Part shown: positions 11,829 through 23,558 of the stretch, piece by piece | Position numbering within the stretch: the first letter of the stretch is position 1 | How the letters are laid out: each line of letters starts with the position of its first letter | Assembly (NCBI GenBank): GCA_023213395.1 | Contig: CM041465.1 | Location: 149,365,741 to 149,429,740, forward strand | From: Cycas panzhihuaensis | Lineage: Eukaryota > Cycadophyta | Direction: 5' to 3' | Length of the DNA: 64,000 bases | Made by a program: the position numbers and the translations under genes | The notes under the pieces: generated by a model | Told to the model about the DNA's origin: nothing | The model's database searches: none | What the model saw: only the letters and a program-made list of their open reading frames with translations

Positions 11829-11840
11829 CCTTACTTCTCA
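11829..11840 (+). repeat. 3' target-site duplication of the LINE
   Basis: CCTTACTTCTCA is identical to 5198-5209. Confidence 0.85.
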
Positions 11841-13704
11841 CTCTCTTTGCTTATTACAAATGACCTAAATCAACTATATATAATAATTTTAAGGATGTTA
11901 ATCCTACTTATTTTTATAGATATGAGGTGAAATTCCTAACCCCCATTAACTCATTGCTTTTACAAACATAAAATAATCTTAACTATTATAATACAAAAGT
12001 TAGAGAGGGTTAGGAGGGGGGGTGTGGGAGGGGGAAGGGGAGGGGATCCATAACCTAAAGTTATGAACCCACAAAATAAAAGTCTAATAATAAATTAATC
12101 AAGAAACTATTGGAGAGTAGAGATAAAATGTGGGGGCAACTGATAAAACCATTTAAGAGCACCATTGAAAAGTATTTAAGAGAAAAGAAGGCAAAGAATA
12201 TTAGTATTCTCTTACAATTGCAAACATGCCAAACAAAAGGTATTAATATAAGTTTGTAGGCTTTTTCTGTGCATACCTTTAAAGTGAGGCAATAAAGATA
12301 TAATAATGGGAAGATTAGTCATTTAAATATTCAAAGTAAGTGGGTTATTCATATAATCAATATAAAACCTATGAGTACCTTAAGTAAAAGATGTCACACC
12401 TATGGTGGGGTGCAAAATATTTAACACTACTAGATTACTTTCAAATGGAAGAAATCTAGGAGGATGATCCTAATGAGTGAAAATAGGTTATGAGATTTTT
12501 ATATTTAGCTAACCAAGTTGAAGACCTTATGTAAGAGGGTTCAAGTATTGGATAGAGGGTGCAAAAATGGTACTAACTTGAATTGAGTTTGAGAGAGTTG
12601 GTAGGATGGTTAGGAACCACCATAGTTATAAGGCAATGCTTGAAAATTAGATGCCTCAATGTAGTTTTGTTGTAGAGTGTTTTATGATGAAATAGGTTGA
12701 GGTAAAGGACCTATACCTAATTGAGAGAAGGTGCCTACTTGAAAATCTAAATTAGTGAGTAATTATAGCACCATTTATAAAAGTGCATCACTATTGACTT
12801 ATGGTATTTGGTAGCTTGAAGTTCTAAATTAAATGTTTATATATTGATTTAATAAAGTACTTAGATTTTAAAGAAATTATAGAAAACCCAAGGTCAATTA
12901 GATAGTAACTCAAGATGGAACTTGCTAAAAAATTGGTTGTAGGATACCTTCCATTAAAGGTTATAGATATTGAGCAAGACTCATTTAGTATTATGATAGA
13001 GGAAGTTGGTAAGTAAAAATAGGTTGAAATCCCAACTATAATATAGAACCAATAAGGCATAATGAGTGAAAAAATGGGTTTTGTTAAGGGAAGAAAAGTA
13101 GAAGGAGAAGGATTAACAACTTAGGTTCCCAGGACTTACAATATAAGGATTAAAAACATCTGACCAAAGGAAAGTGATGATGTTTATGGGGAACCCAAGA
13201 ATTTAGTTGCAAGCGCATTATCACCCAAACTCTACACAAGGTTTTGAGAAGGAAAATCAAAGGCTACTATAGGTTATATAGATGACACATAACTAAATAG
13301 AAGACTTTATATATACGGGGTATGAGGTTAGTTAAAGGCTCAAGCTAAAGACTCTATCCCTTGAGAAAGATGTGCAAAAGGTCATGAAATAGATGAACCA
13401 ACATCTCTTTCTAAATAATATAGAGTAATAAGAGAATTTTTTGGTTGAATCACCCATTATCTAGCTCGTTCAAGGGGAGGGATATTATACTCAAGAATAT
13501 ACGAAAGGGATAGAATCTATTTCCCATTATGTTTATAGGAAAATTAAGAAGAAGCCTTCAATCCTATGTTAAAATCATATCATAAAAGAGAAATACTCAA
13601 TCATGATACATGATTAAAGAGTGCAAAATAATAAAGGAAATAAGAAAAGATGATTCCAAATATTGATTAAAGTGGCAATTCCTCAATATTATCACTAAAA
13701 TATT
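11841..13704. other. Unassigned AT-rich sequence with G-rich tract
   Basis: No gene recognised; short open frames here carry no family motifs. A strongly G-rich tract lies at 12007-12045. A purine tract AAGGGGAGGGA near 13470 and a G run near 13717 resemble polypurine tracts of LTR elements, but no coding domain could be read. Probably old transposon interior. Confidence 0.4.
12007..12045 (+). other. G-rich tract, potential G-quadruplex
   Basis: Six runs of three or more G within about 39 bp, separated by one to five bases, on the plus strand. Such spacing fits the usual G-quadruplex pattern. Confidence 0.55.
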
Positions 13705-15349
13705 TCTTGCGAGAGGGGGGGTTCTATTATTTCACCTAGGAAATACTTAGAGTTAAGATAAAACCTAGAATAAAAAGGTAAAACTTACTCATACAAGGAA
13801 CACATCCCTATGATTGATGAAAGATATCTATGTGTGTATGGTCACCAATAGGTATATTTATAGTGTACAATAAAATATCTTTTAATAATGATCTTTGACT
13901 TCCTTCACTACATTAATTTATTTTATATATTCTCCTAAAATAAAGTAATGTGTTCTTTTCTATTATTTTCTTTACTAAAATCAATCAAATAAAGCATACA
14001 AAAAAAATCAAATAAGGTATATAAATGGCTCTTATCTAGTTTATTGCTTAAGAAGCACTTTTGCTTAATGATGAACAAGTGTATGAGTATTCCTTCCCTT
14101 TCCAACCTTCTTCTTCCTATAAAATAACACTAAGAGAATGTTTCTAAGTACCTGTTAATGGTAGAATAAACTATATAAGGGTAATGATGTTCCCTCAAGA
14201 TTGAGATAAGGCTATATAAGTATGCCTAATAATCACTTCAAAGTGATGCATAACAAAGGAAAACAAGAAAAATAAAAAGAACAAATAATTATGTGAGAGT
14301 AAGAAAAAATAAACAAATAACTTATAAGAGAGAACATAAAATAAAATAAAAGAGAGGGAGAAATTTTGATAGATAATATCATCGAGGTACTATTATTAAA
14401 ATAATCAATAGTATAAAATATATATGAGACTATCATAGTGATACCATAAAAGACATAAAGTAGATATATAGCATAGAGTACAAAGTCAATGAAAGGCTTA
14501 TGAGAATACTATAGTTGTTTTATGGAGGAACTATAGTATGACAAAGTAATACTACAAGTTAGCATGTGAGGCATATAGTGATATTGTAGAAAGTAAATAA
14601 AAAATATACGGTATAGCCTTACTAATATTGTAGAAACTCAAAAGCAAACTTATAATAATGTTATTGAAATAGAACCAAAAAACACATGGTACACACAAAG
14701 AAATATTATTAAAACATAGTATAAGAGATGTAGTATACTTACAAATAGCATAGTAAGAGATGTGGTATTAAATAAAGAGTAGTGATATAATAGAAAAAAA
14801 AATAGCAAGTGGGACTCCACGGTCACAATGGCAATGAATGGGCATATAAAAATCCTTAGTCCAAAAGTGAAAGTAGATTAGAAATAAATAAGAAATATAT
14901 GGAAACACTAGCTTCAGTGTAAGTAAGAAAGTGCCATGATTATCCTAAGGACAATAGAATCTTATAGAGATTTCATGTATGATATTTATAGTGAGTATTA
15001 AAAGGATAATTCTCTAAATTTATTTTAGAACTAGTTTTAAGGGTAAATGAGAAATAATTTCACTATCTTTTAGGGATTAATTATAAAGTTCACCTCAAGG
15101 CATCATGAAACTATCCAATAGGTGAAGACAAAAATGTAAAAAGGGCACAACTTTCTTATAAGATGCCCATTTTCAAGTTTCAACCACTCATTTTATATCT
15201 ACTCAAGGAGATCTATGTAATTGAGTGGGTTAAACCAATAATTATAATCTAAATCAAGGTGAAAATATAAAGAATAATAGTGTGAGTGAAAACAATAAGA
15301 AGAATGTGAAATAAAGAAAGTTATTTGTTACAATGACTATCGTGTAATT
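13705..15349 (+). repeat. Repeat X copy 1, left part
   Basis: This region matches 42622-43184 followed by 50294-51548, in the same order and orientation. Shared anchors are GAAATAC(T/C)TAGAG..AAGATAAAAC, GATGAAAGAT..TGTATGGT and GTCCAAA(A/G)GTGAAAG. It has no recognisable coding sequence and looks like the LTR or untranslated part of an old large element. It is interrupted at 15350 by Copia C and resumes at 33880. Confidence 0.65.
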
Positions 15350-15509
15350 TATGTGAAAAATGGTATCTTGAGATACCTAATTTTTAATTGAATAAAGCAA
15401 TAATATACTTAAATTTTTATGCTATATTTTGTATTGTATGTGAGGACCACCACATATGAAAAAACATCATAAATGTATAAATGTATATTAAATTAAATTA
15501 CTTATAGCA
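15350..15509 (-). repeat. 3' LTR of Copia C
   Basis: About 160 bp, aligning with 33717-33879: TATG.GAAA.A at the left end, ATTTTGTATT and CATCATAAAT inside, and CA at the right end. The adjacent purine-rich AAGGGAG on the minus strand serves as the polypurine tract. Confidence 0.75.
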
Positions 15510-15589
15510 CTCCCTTGTAATACACATTTAGGGGATACCAAGGTAGCCATTGAATATATAGTATTTGACCTTTATAAATATCTTAATAA

Positions 15590-15870
15590 TAATATCTAGA
15601 ACTTGATCTTCAATCCTATAATGGAGTAGTTCAATTTATCCTTATTCAACTAACTCTTAAATTAAGTGATGCTTGATCTCAATATGCTTCATTTTGTTAA
15701 GAAAGATTGGATTCTTTATCATCTAGATGGTACTCTAGTTATTATAATAAATCTATTTTTCTCTAATTTGATGTTGATATAGATCCCATAATATCCTTTT
15801 AAGTGAAATTGCTTCATAAGTTGCTACTTTAACTACCTTATACTCTGCTTCAACTTAGCTACAAAAATTA
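15590..15870 (-). pseudogene. Copia C RNase H remnant
   Basis: The minus strand reads, in one frame with stops, EYKVVKVATYEAISLKRILW followed by IYYNN*STI*MIKNP. It then reads KHIEIKHHLI*ELVE*G*IE and YRIEDQ. These are the Copia RNase H words (AEY.A...A..EA.WL, DNQ..I.., KHI.I..HF.RE.V, Y..TEDQ). Stops again occur at Gln/Trp-like positions. It lies directly downstream of the gag remnant with no pol between. Confidence 0.8.
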
Positions 15871-16095
15871 TCAGGTATATTATATTCTAAGTAGTTGATG
15901 TTGATTTTCTATCTTTAATATTAGTAACTTTATAAAATGTTGGAGGTTCATTATTTTACATATCTTGTGATTTTATCATTATATAAAAATTTGAATAAAA
16001 AATATCACCTTGATTAGGCTTAATATAAATCACAACCTATTTACCTTCATTAACTTTTTAATTCTTCTAAACACTTGAACAACTAGAATCATATG

Positions 16096-16849
16096 TTAGT
16101 CATCTTCTGAAGCTTGTACACTCAAACTTGAATTAATATTTGAAATAAAAATAACACTTGAACTTGAACTAATAATAACACTACAAGATGGGAGTAGATC
16201 ATTAATAAGAGGAACTAAAAGAGTATCAACATACTTAATTGGATGTTTTACTTGATCATATCTGTAATACATATCAATAAGCCTATAAACCATGTTTTCC
16301 TAATATATCTTATTAATATTATGATTACTTATATTATGATCACCTATGTCAAGATTTAGTCTTCTAAATCTTTCTCTCAAGCCTTCTTTTGTGGAAAAAG
16401 CTTACTCTAAATTCTCATTAGAATCTTTATTTCTCCGTTCAATGGAAATAACATATTACTCAAATCATCAACTTTCAAAGTTAAAAGATCTTTCAACACT
16501 TCAATGCTAGTAGTAACATTCTTAATTTTTTAATTTCACATATATTCCTTATGATCTTTCAATAATTCTTTGCTAAAAAAAAATTTCACCTAAGGATCTC
16601 ATTAGATTGACCAAATCTTGAGGTTTTATGATAAAATCATTAGTAGATTTAATATATTTATCTTAAGATTCTCAAAATATCTTGATAGAGTTTATAACTA
16701 AACATTAAGATCTCCTTCAAAAATAGATTTTAAAATATCTCAAGTTTCTTTAAAAGTATTATCATAGTAAACTATAAGAAATATAGCTTCATCCATTTCA
16801 TAAAAAATAATAGAGAGTTTTCCATTATCCTTCTTCTTAAGTTCCTTAT
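16096..16849 (-). pseudogene. Copia C gag, C-terminal part
   Basis: Read on the minus strand from the A1 junction: KELKKKDNGKLSII, then ETWDILK-like sequence (with a stop at W), SRYFENLKI and DHKEY. This is the UBN2 gag helical region (..KK..A...I..A......I....T..E.WD.L). The segment continues to about 16096, where MVYRLIDMYYRYDQ is open. It is the continuation of the gag halves at 24320-24447 and 31920-31975. Confidence 0.75.
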
Positions 16850-17284
16850 TATGAGAATAGGCACATGTACACAGTCATAACATCACAGGAACAGAAAAGA
16901 TATAAGAGAAGAGACAATGCACATATACACAAAGTTGACAGGTGGAAAACCCCTTCTTGGCAAGAAAAACCACCACCTAAAAGCTAAATTGTATTAAGAA
17001 GAAACGCTATACAATACCATGATTAAAACCACCTATGAAAGACAAAACTAGCCTTGTAATATCCTTCTGGACATCCTCCTAGAATCCAAGGATCAACTCC
17101 TTGAATCTAGGAAAAAATATAAATAACAAGAAAGGTTCGTTGAAATGTGTGGTTGCGCATTTCAATGACCCTCCACATAATATTAAACTTTAACATATAA
17201 ACATTTAACTTTAGAATCACTTAAATTAGAAATTATACATGTGACTCAAATGATAATATAAAAGTAACATTAATACTTCTAACA
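16850..17284 (-). repeat. 3' LTR of Copia A1 (435 bp)
   Basis: Plus-strand ends are TATGAGAATAGG and CTTCTAACA. Contains two adjacent inverted repeats (17077-17112 and 17134-17171) that are also found in A2 and B. Confidence 0.9.
17077..17171. repeat. Twin inverted repeats in Copia A1 LTR
   Basis: Arm TCCTAGAATCCAAGGA, loop TCAAC, and a nearly complementary arm form the first hairpin. A second follows with arms TTGAAATG/CATTTCAA inside GGTTC..GA(A)CC. Equivalent hairpins stand in the LTRs of A1 right (24164-24201), A2 (24738-24770, 31757-31789) and B (43545-43582, 50175-50212). The loops differ, so the structure is better kept than the loop. Confidence 0.65.
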
Positions 17285-17379
17285 CCCCCCTTTAATGATA
17301 ACTTTTATGCTATAGAAAAAGAAGGTCTTCATCATGGTGATCCTCCTTTAATAGAGACTTTTTTTAGTTTAAACAGATC

Positions 17380-20300
17380 TCAGAGATTTAAAAACTTTAC
17401 TTTAGTTAAAAACTTTGTAAATATGTCAACAACCTCTAGATCTGTTAGATAATAAGACAAGGAAACAATATTATCAATAATAAGATTACGAATAAAATGT
17501 TGATGTAATTCTATATGTTTAGTACTAGAATGTGAAACTAGATTTGTAGCAATAGTAATTGCACCTTGATTATCAACTTTAAGTTCAATGGAAGAGTTTA
17601 GAGACAGACCAATTTCATTTAGTAGAGATTTGAGCCAAAGTGCTTCTTTGCTAGCTTCAACAAATCTGTGATATTTAGCTTCAGTCATTGATAAAGATAG
17701 TGCCTGCATTTTCTTACTAAACTAAGTAATAGGTAAGGAATCTATAAAAAATGCATAACCTGATGTAGATTTTTGATCATTTATATCACCTGCCCAATCT
17801 AAATCAGTATATCCAATTAAAGTTAAAGGTTTATTACAAAAATTATAAGTTAAACCATAAAAAATAGTATGCTTTAGATATCGTAAGATATGTTTACAGC
17901 TTTCCAATAAGATTCATGTGGTTGTTGTATATAACGTGAACATAATGTGACAATATAGGAAATGTCAGGGCCAGTATGAGTTAAATAAATAAGACTACCA
18001 ATTAATTGTCTATATAATATAGGGTCACATAAAGGTGATAAATAATCAGTACATAGTTTGACTCTTGATTGTAACAAATTAGATACAGATTTAGCATTTT
18101 CTATATTAAACTATTGAATTAAGTCTAAGATATTTTTAGGTTGTGATATTGTGAATCTTGAGTCATATTAATAGATTTGTAATACAAGAAAATAAAGTAG
18201 GATACCTAGATCAGTCATTTCGAATTTATTCATTAAAGTAAATTTTAAATGATGAATATTATTAGTTAATGGTCGAGTAATGATGATATCATCAACATAC
18301 AAGATTAAAATAGTAATATTTTCGTTTTCATGTTTAAAATATAGATTTGGATTGCTAATGCATATAATGTATCCAATTTGAATTAAATAATCATCAACTT
18401 TAGTATACCAATCTCAATGAGCTTGTTTTAATCCATAAATAGATTTCTTTAGCTTACACACGAGATTAGGATTTTCAATAAAGCTAGGTGGATAGGACAT
18501 GTAGATCTTTTCTTTGAGATCACCATTCAGAAATGCACTCTTTACATTCATTTGATGGATTTCCTAACCAAACTTGTCTGCTAGAGTAATAATTATTTTA
18601 ATTGTAGTCATCTTTACAACAGGGGCAAAGGTTTCGTTGTAATCTATGCCATCAATTTGCAAAAATCCTTTTGCAAGGATGCAAGCTTTATATTTTTCAA
18701 TAACACATGTTGAGTTATATTTTATTCTATAAACCCATTTATAGTCGACTGCATTTTTCCCAGGTGGGAGTGGTACAAGATCTTAAGTTGAATTATTGAT
18801 TAAAGCATCAAATTCAGTTTGCATAGTGTCACACCATACAAGATTGTTGCTAGCTTGTTTAAATGTTCTAGGATCATTATTGTCCATTATTTTTGCCATT
18901 AAGGTAAAGTTAGCATGTAATTTTTAGGCACACATTCATCTGGTATCTTAAGGATTACCTACATTAGATCTAGCATCATCAAGCGTTTTCGTTGCCCAAA
19001 CAGGTTGTTTGTTAGTAATTATTTCTGAAGTTACAAGTTAATTTGTAGAACTAGTTTGAGAGGAGGAATCTATTTCATTAGATTTGGATAGAGTCAAATT
19101 TTGGACTTGAGTTGATAAGGATTCTATAATTTGCATATTAGCTTATTTGTCAGAGGGGTCAACCAAATAAGTATTGGTTAACAAATTTTCAATGAGAAGT
19201 TCTACATAAGTAGATGTTGAAGAAGATCCTTCCTCATCAAATATTATGTCACGTAAAATTAAGATTTGATACGTGACTGGATCCAAGAGTCTATAAGCTT
19301 TACTTTCTTCGTTGTATCCAACAAAGATGTATTTTTGACTCTTAGGATCTAGTTTCTTACATTTTTCTTTAGAGATATGTCCCCACACAATACTTCCAAA
19401 GATTCGTAAATGATTAGCTGATGGTTTTCTTCCAGACCATTTTTATTCTGGAGTAACATTCTGTAGACATTTACTTAGTAAATAATTTAGAAGTTAGTTG
19501 GAGCAGTTAATTACTTCTGCCCATAACTTTATGTCAAGATTCTTTACATGTAACATACAACGAGTCATCTCAACAAGAGTACAGTTCTTGCGTTTAGTAA
19601 CACCGTTTTGCTGAGGAGTGTATGTAGTGGAATGCTGGAACTGAATTCCATGTGTTTTACAAAAAGAAGTGAATTTTCCACTTAAATATTCCTTTGCATT
19701 ATCGGATCAAAAAAAATTTATTTTTGAGTTTGATTGGTTTTCAACTAGCATTTTGTATTCAATGAAAATGTCAAATACTAGACTACATGTTTTAAGCATG
19801 TAAACCCAACATTTTCTTAAATAATTATCAATAAATGTAATAAAATAATAAGAGCCAAAGTATGATCTTACATGAAAAGGTCCACATATGTCAGAGTGAA
19901 CAAGTTCAAGTGGAACAATCACTATGAATTATGTTTTATATGGGAATGGGCCCATGTGTTGCTTACCTATCACATAGGCTTCTCAAATACCATAAGCAGT
20001 GTTTAAGGGTGGAAGACCATGAACCATTTCATGATTTTTTAGATATTGCAGTTTGCCATAACTTGTATGGCTAAATCATGCATGCCAAAGTTTGCTGACT
20101 GAGTCAGATTTTACGATAAAAGCATTGAAGAGTTTTGTTTTGTTATTTTGTAGACTTGTTAAACTATAGAGACCTGTGTTATAATCAACAGGTCTTGAGG
20201 TAATACGTCTAAATTTGTTTAATGGCTCTTAACGATAAATTTATCTTTCCAAAATTCAACGACAAAGTCTTTCTGGTAGATTTGATAAATAGAAAGTAGG

Positions 20301-20545
20301 TTTGGTAATAGACCAAGTACGTAGAAAATGTCCTTTATTGATCCATCCTTTAAGGTAACATCAGTTGACCCTTTGAATTTAAGTTGGGTACCACTTCTAA
20401 AAGAAATCTCTTCTTTAGAGTTTGATTTAGATTGATAAGTTGTTAAATTTTTCTGGTGTCTAGTCATGTCATGGGATGCACCAGAGTCAGGGATCCACTG
20501 TGGTGGTTGATTAATTAGGGCAACAAATATAAATGTTGTTACCAT
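17380..20545 (-). pseudogene. Copia A1 pol (protease, integrase, RT, RNase H), broken
   Basis: Read on the minus strand. The protease keeps DSGAS (about 20480). The integrase has HSDICGPF, TFIDNY, SDNAKEYLS and PQQNGVTKRKN, where the catalytic Glu is Lys. The RT starts near 18895 (MAKIMDNNDPRTFKQAS) with [22 protein letters not shown] (motif A Asp to Asn), KSIYGLKQA and YVDDIIIT (intact motif C). RNase H runs from about 18077 to 17380 with DLDWAGD, MTEAKYHRFVEASKEALWL, KVDNQGAI and STKHIELHQHFI. Many stops are TAG/TAA at Trp or Gln positions. The polyprotein would have cut itself, copied RNA and integrated cDNA; this copy cannot. Confidence 0.92.
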
Positions 20546-20566
20546 TAGAGAATGATTAAGATTTTG

Positions 20567-21536
20567 TCAATTTTGAGGTCGGGATTGAGGTTGATTTTGT
20601 AATCCCTTGGAAGCTTTCCATGCCTCTAAAGCTATTCTACTTCTACAAACATCAATACTGTGACCTCTTTTATGATAATAGGTACAACTAGTGTTCTGAA
20701 AAGGATTTGTTCTGATTAGGAAATGACTGATTAGGAGTATTCTGATGTTTAGATGGACCATAATACTTATAATTATTTTGAAAATTAAAATGAGAACCTC
20801 TATGAGGTTTCTAAAATTTAGGATTAGAATTGTTCTATTGGTTGTTTTTGTTTTGTGGCTTTATTTTGGAAAACAAAGCCTGGGAAGGATCTTTTAATAT
20901 GCCTGCTTGAATCAACACTATTTGATGTTCAACCAGTTGGTTTGTTAACTGATTAAATGTGATCTAAGGATTGCCATCTTGTTGTCTGACAGTTTTGAAA
21001 AAATTAAAGTGTTTTGGCAATTTGTTTATTGTAAGACGGATGAGTGTATTGTCATCTTTAGCATGCGTGATTATTTTTTCAATATCACCTTCTTTAGTTT
21101 TATATTTAATACAATTACCTAGGTCTTTATTCATTAATTGAATTTTATATAAAAAATCCTCAACATTGGTAAAATCATCATAAGTAAGGTCATATAGTTA
21201 TTGTTCTAAGACAGCCAGTTGATTTGTATCGACCTTATCATATTTTTCTTATAGAGTTGACCAGACAATGGCTAGGTCATCTATTTTAGAAAACTACTAA
21301 CTAATTTTTGGTGAAAGTGAGTTTAATATGGTGCCTAAGGTTGAATCTGAGTTCATCAGATATACCATATAACTTTCTATAGCTTCATCTTTTGGTTTTT
21401 TAAATTCACCTATCATATATCGCTATATTTTTTGTTGTTTAAGCTGATGGGATATTCGATTCCTCTAGTCGGCATAGTTTGAGCCAGTTAAAACTGGAAT
21501 CAGAATGCAGGTGGTTATTCTTGGTATTAATGCTAT
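20567..21536 (-). pseudogene. Copia A1 gag with zinc knuckle, broken
   Basis: The start codon equivalent at 21536 is ATA, whereas sibling A2 has ATG at the same place. The frame gives LTGSNYADWRN, an IWRYMI-type core, KKYDKVDTNQLAVLEQ and NKDLGNCIKYKTKEGDIEKI, the plant Copia gag domain. A CCHC knuckle near 20670 reads CTYYHKRGHSIDVC; the second Cys is Tyr. Several stops interrupt it. Confidence 0.85.
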
Positions 21537-22800
21537 ATTGGAAATTGAAAAAATGAATAGAAGTCAGAGGATTTTAAAAAATTTTGATAAATAAGTGGAG
21601 GTAAAAAAGTCACATAAAAGATTTACCAAACATTATAGTAATCCTGTTAACATTCCACAGACATGTTTAAGAAACTAAAAAAATATAGTTATATGTTTGG
21701 ATACCCTTCCTCTAAAAATAAATAAAATAAATGTTCCCCTTTTATGAAAATATTAATAGTCCCCTTTATTATTAAAGAAATATATTTGAAAAATAAGTTA
21801 CTTATTCAATTATTGAAAATGATAATAATGGTGTTAAGCAGTCTAATTACCCTTTAGTTATCTATATAATGACAAAAATAAAATTTTAAATAAGGTTTTA
21901 AATGGTTCTCCTTTAGAAAACAGAAAAAGGTTGCTCACTTAAGATGAATTTTTAAAGTATGTACTAGAAAATTTTTTACTAAATGAACTTAGGCTCAATT
22001 AAAAGCTATTAGGATATCTATCATGGTATAGTTTAAATGTGAACTAGAAAAAAAAAATAATAATAATAGTAAGTAGCAGGTCGATAACTCTAATAGGTTA
22101 TTAAGACATAGTTATCCTCACTCTTTAATAAGATCATATCAATGGGAGAGGGGACGAATTGAAGGCCATAAATTCAAAAAAAATGAGAGGGAAAGAATAA
22201 CTTGACTCTTTCAAAAGATTAAATGAAAAATGAATACATATCTTTGAGAGAGGGGTTTTAAGGTTAAGATTGGGATGTAATAAGGAGAGTTACTATTAAC
22301 ATTAGATTGTTATGATAGGGGGAGTTAATGTTAAGTTATAAATCAAGGCCATTAATGTTAAGGGCAAATAGAAATGAACTATTTGCATAAACAAGGTATA
22401 GTATACTCTTCAAGATGTGTATTATAAGGAGAAGTTAATGTAATAAACAAAAAAAAAAACAAGGTAAATGTAATAAATATATTACATTATAGTAAGGGGA
22501 GTTTAATGTTGATTTATTAATGTAATAGGAGGGGGTTGTTAATGTTGATTTATGAATATAGTAAGGGGAGTTTAATGTTGATTTATTAATGTAATAGGGG
22601 GGGAGGGGGGGGGGTTAATGTTGATTTATTAATGTAATATGGGAGGGCTTATCTTAAACTTATAAATATTAATATTTATAATTTTAAATCAAGAAAAAAA
22701 AAAAAAAGAACAAACCCGCGGACCTAATGGGTTTTTGATTTTATAAAAGAAAAATAAAATAAAAAGGTGATTGAGTTCCATGGAGGGGAATTAGGGTTGA
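21537..22800 (-). other. Copia A1 leader with purine and G-rich repeats
   Basis: Non-coding leader between gag and the captured segment. It contains a tandem G-rich repeat at 22495-22650. The block just before the captured segment (about 22690-22815), ending AAACCCTACCT, is also present in A2 at about 30380-30460. Confidence 0.6.
22495..22650 (+). repeat. G-rich tandem repeat in A1 leader
   Basis: Four imperfect copies of TTAATGTTGATTTAT(T/G)AAT follow one another, separated by G-rich spacers, one reaching GGGGGGGAGGGGGGGGGG near 22597-22614. Spacing between copies is about 30-45 bp. A2 has related G runs at 30297-30316. Confidence 0.75.
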
Positions 22801-22814
22801 AACCCTACCTGCAT

Positions 22815-23141
22815 AGAATGATCCGAAGTAGAGCAATCCACTTGAGAATACACTAGAGACTCGTGTTCCATTTGTAGTGTTCTCACATTTCAAACCTCTA
22901 AACTCTATACTATGCTCGGACATAAGAGTATAATAGTGGTGGCAATGCCAAGCAAACTACTCATAGTTTTATACCATGTTGCATTCAAATTGATGATCCT
23001 CTACGAGTCAAACATTTGACGTTAGTGTAGGCCTCCAAAACTATTGTTCACGTTTTCACTAGGGCTATCTCTTACCTCGGGGTTAGCCAGCAGCTAGTTA
23101 TCTGAGTCCAGACATTATAACCTGTCTGGTTCATGGTGGCT
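22815..23141 (-). other. Foreign-looking segment downstream of APC8 fragment in A1
   Basis: Higher in G+C than the element's leader and without gag/pol similarity. A 60-codon open frame (22741-22923) covers part of it but matches nothing I recognise. It is contiguous with the APC8-like fragment and probably came in with it or with a second host sequence. Confidence 0.4.
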
Positions 23142-23558
23142 CTATAATGTAATAGTTTTTCTTCCAAATATGTCTATATCATGCAAGGCATCTAACAGCG
23201 GCTCTCCTCTAAATGTGTCTAGATCATGCAAGGTGTCTAGCGGTAGCTCTCCTCTGAATGTGTCTAGATCATACAAGGCATAACGGCATAAAAAGAAGGC
23301 TTTGTTTCCCTTAGGCTTTTCAAGCACATGGGCTACCCTCCTATACTCGTTTGTGTTGAACAAAGCTCTCCCATACATATATAAATCATCATCATCTTTC
23401 TTGTAACCCTTAATCTCAAATGCATACTGATATCTCTAATTTGTTATATTACCTATCTATAATTCTACCATTTGTTTTGTGGCCCATTTGGTAGAGGCAT
23501 AAAGGCCTCATCCCTTCAACTGTAGAATAGCTCTTTAGAGTTCTGTGAAAATAGTCTC
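23142..23558 (-). pseudogene. Captured host gene fragment resembling APC8/CDC23 N-terminus
   Basis: Read on the minus strand in one frame with several stops: RAILQLKG*GLYASTKWAT then KQMVEL. Further on come DDLYMYGRALFNTNEYRRVA, HVLEKPKGNKAFFLCRYALY. I recognise the pattern RAAI.QL..R.LY.A.KWA.EQ.V followed by ..EYRRA.H.L.....K..FL..YALYL of plant APC8 (CDC23), a TPR scaffold subunit of the anaphase-promoting complex ubiquitin ligase. The two blocks sit close together without a visible intron, so it may be cDNA-derived, but the linker does not match what I know of APC8. It lies between A1's primer site and gag, in the element's sense. It ends in 45 bp tandem repeats. It is a fragment and cannot make APC8. 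Confidence 0.6.
23164..23281 (-). repeat. 45 bp tandem repeat at end of APC8-like fragment
   Basis: Two full 45 bp units (23164-23208, 23209-23253) and a partial third (23254-23281) encode repeats of DLDTFRGELPLDTLH. The period is 15 codons. The repeat starts exactly where APC8 similarity stops (after YALY). Confidence 0.8.

Noticed and set aside
12824-14436. Minus-strand open frames at 12824-13060 and 14233-14436
   Set aside because: Hydrophobic, low-complexity translations of AT-rich DNA with no family motif; the second lies in repeat X.
17134-17171. Heat-shock element in the LTR hairpin (TTC..GAA)
   Set aside because: The spacing between TTC and GAA is three bases, not the two of a heat-shock element; an inverted repeat explains it.
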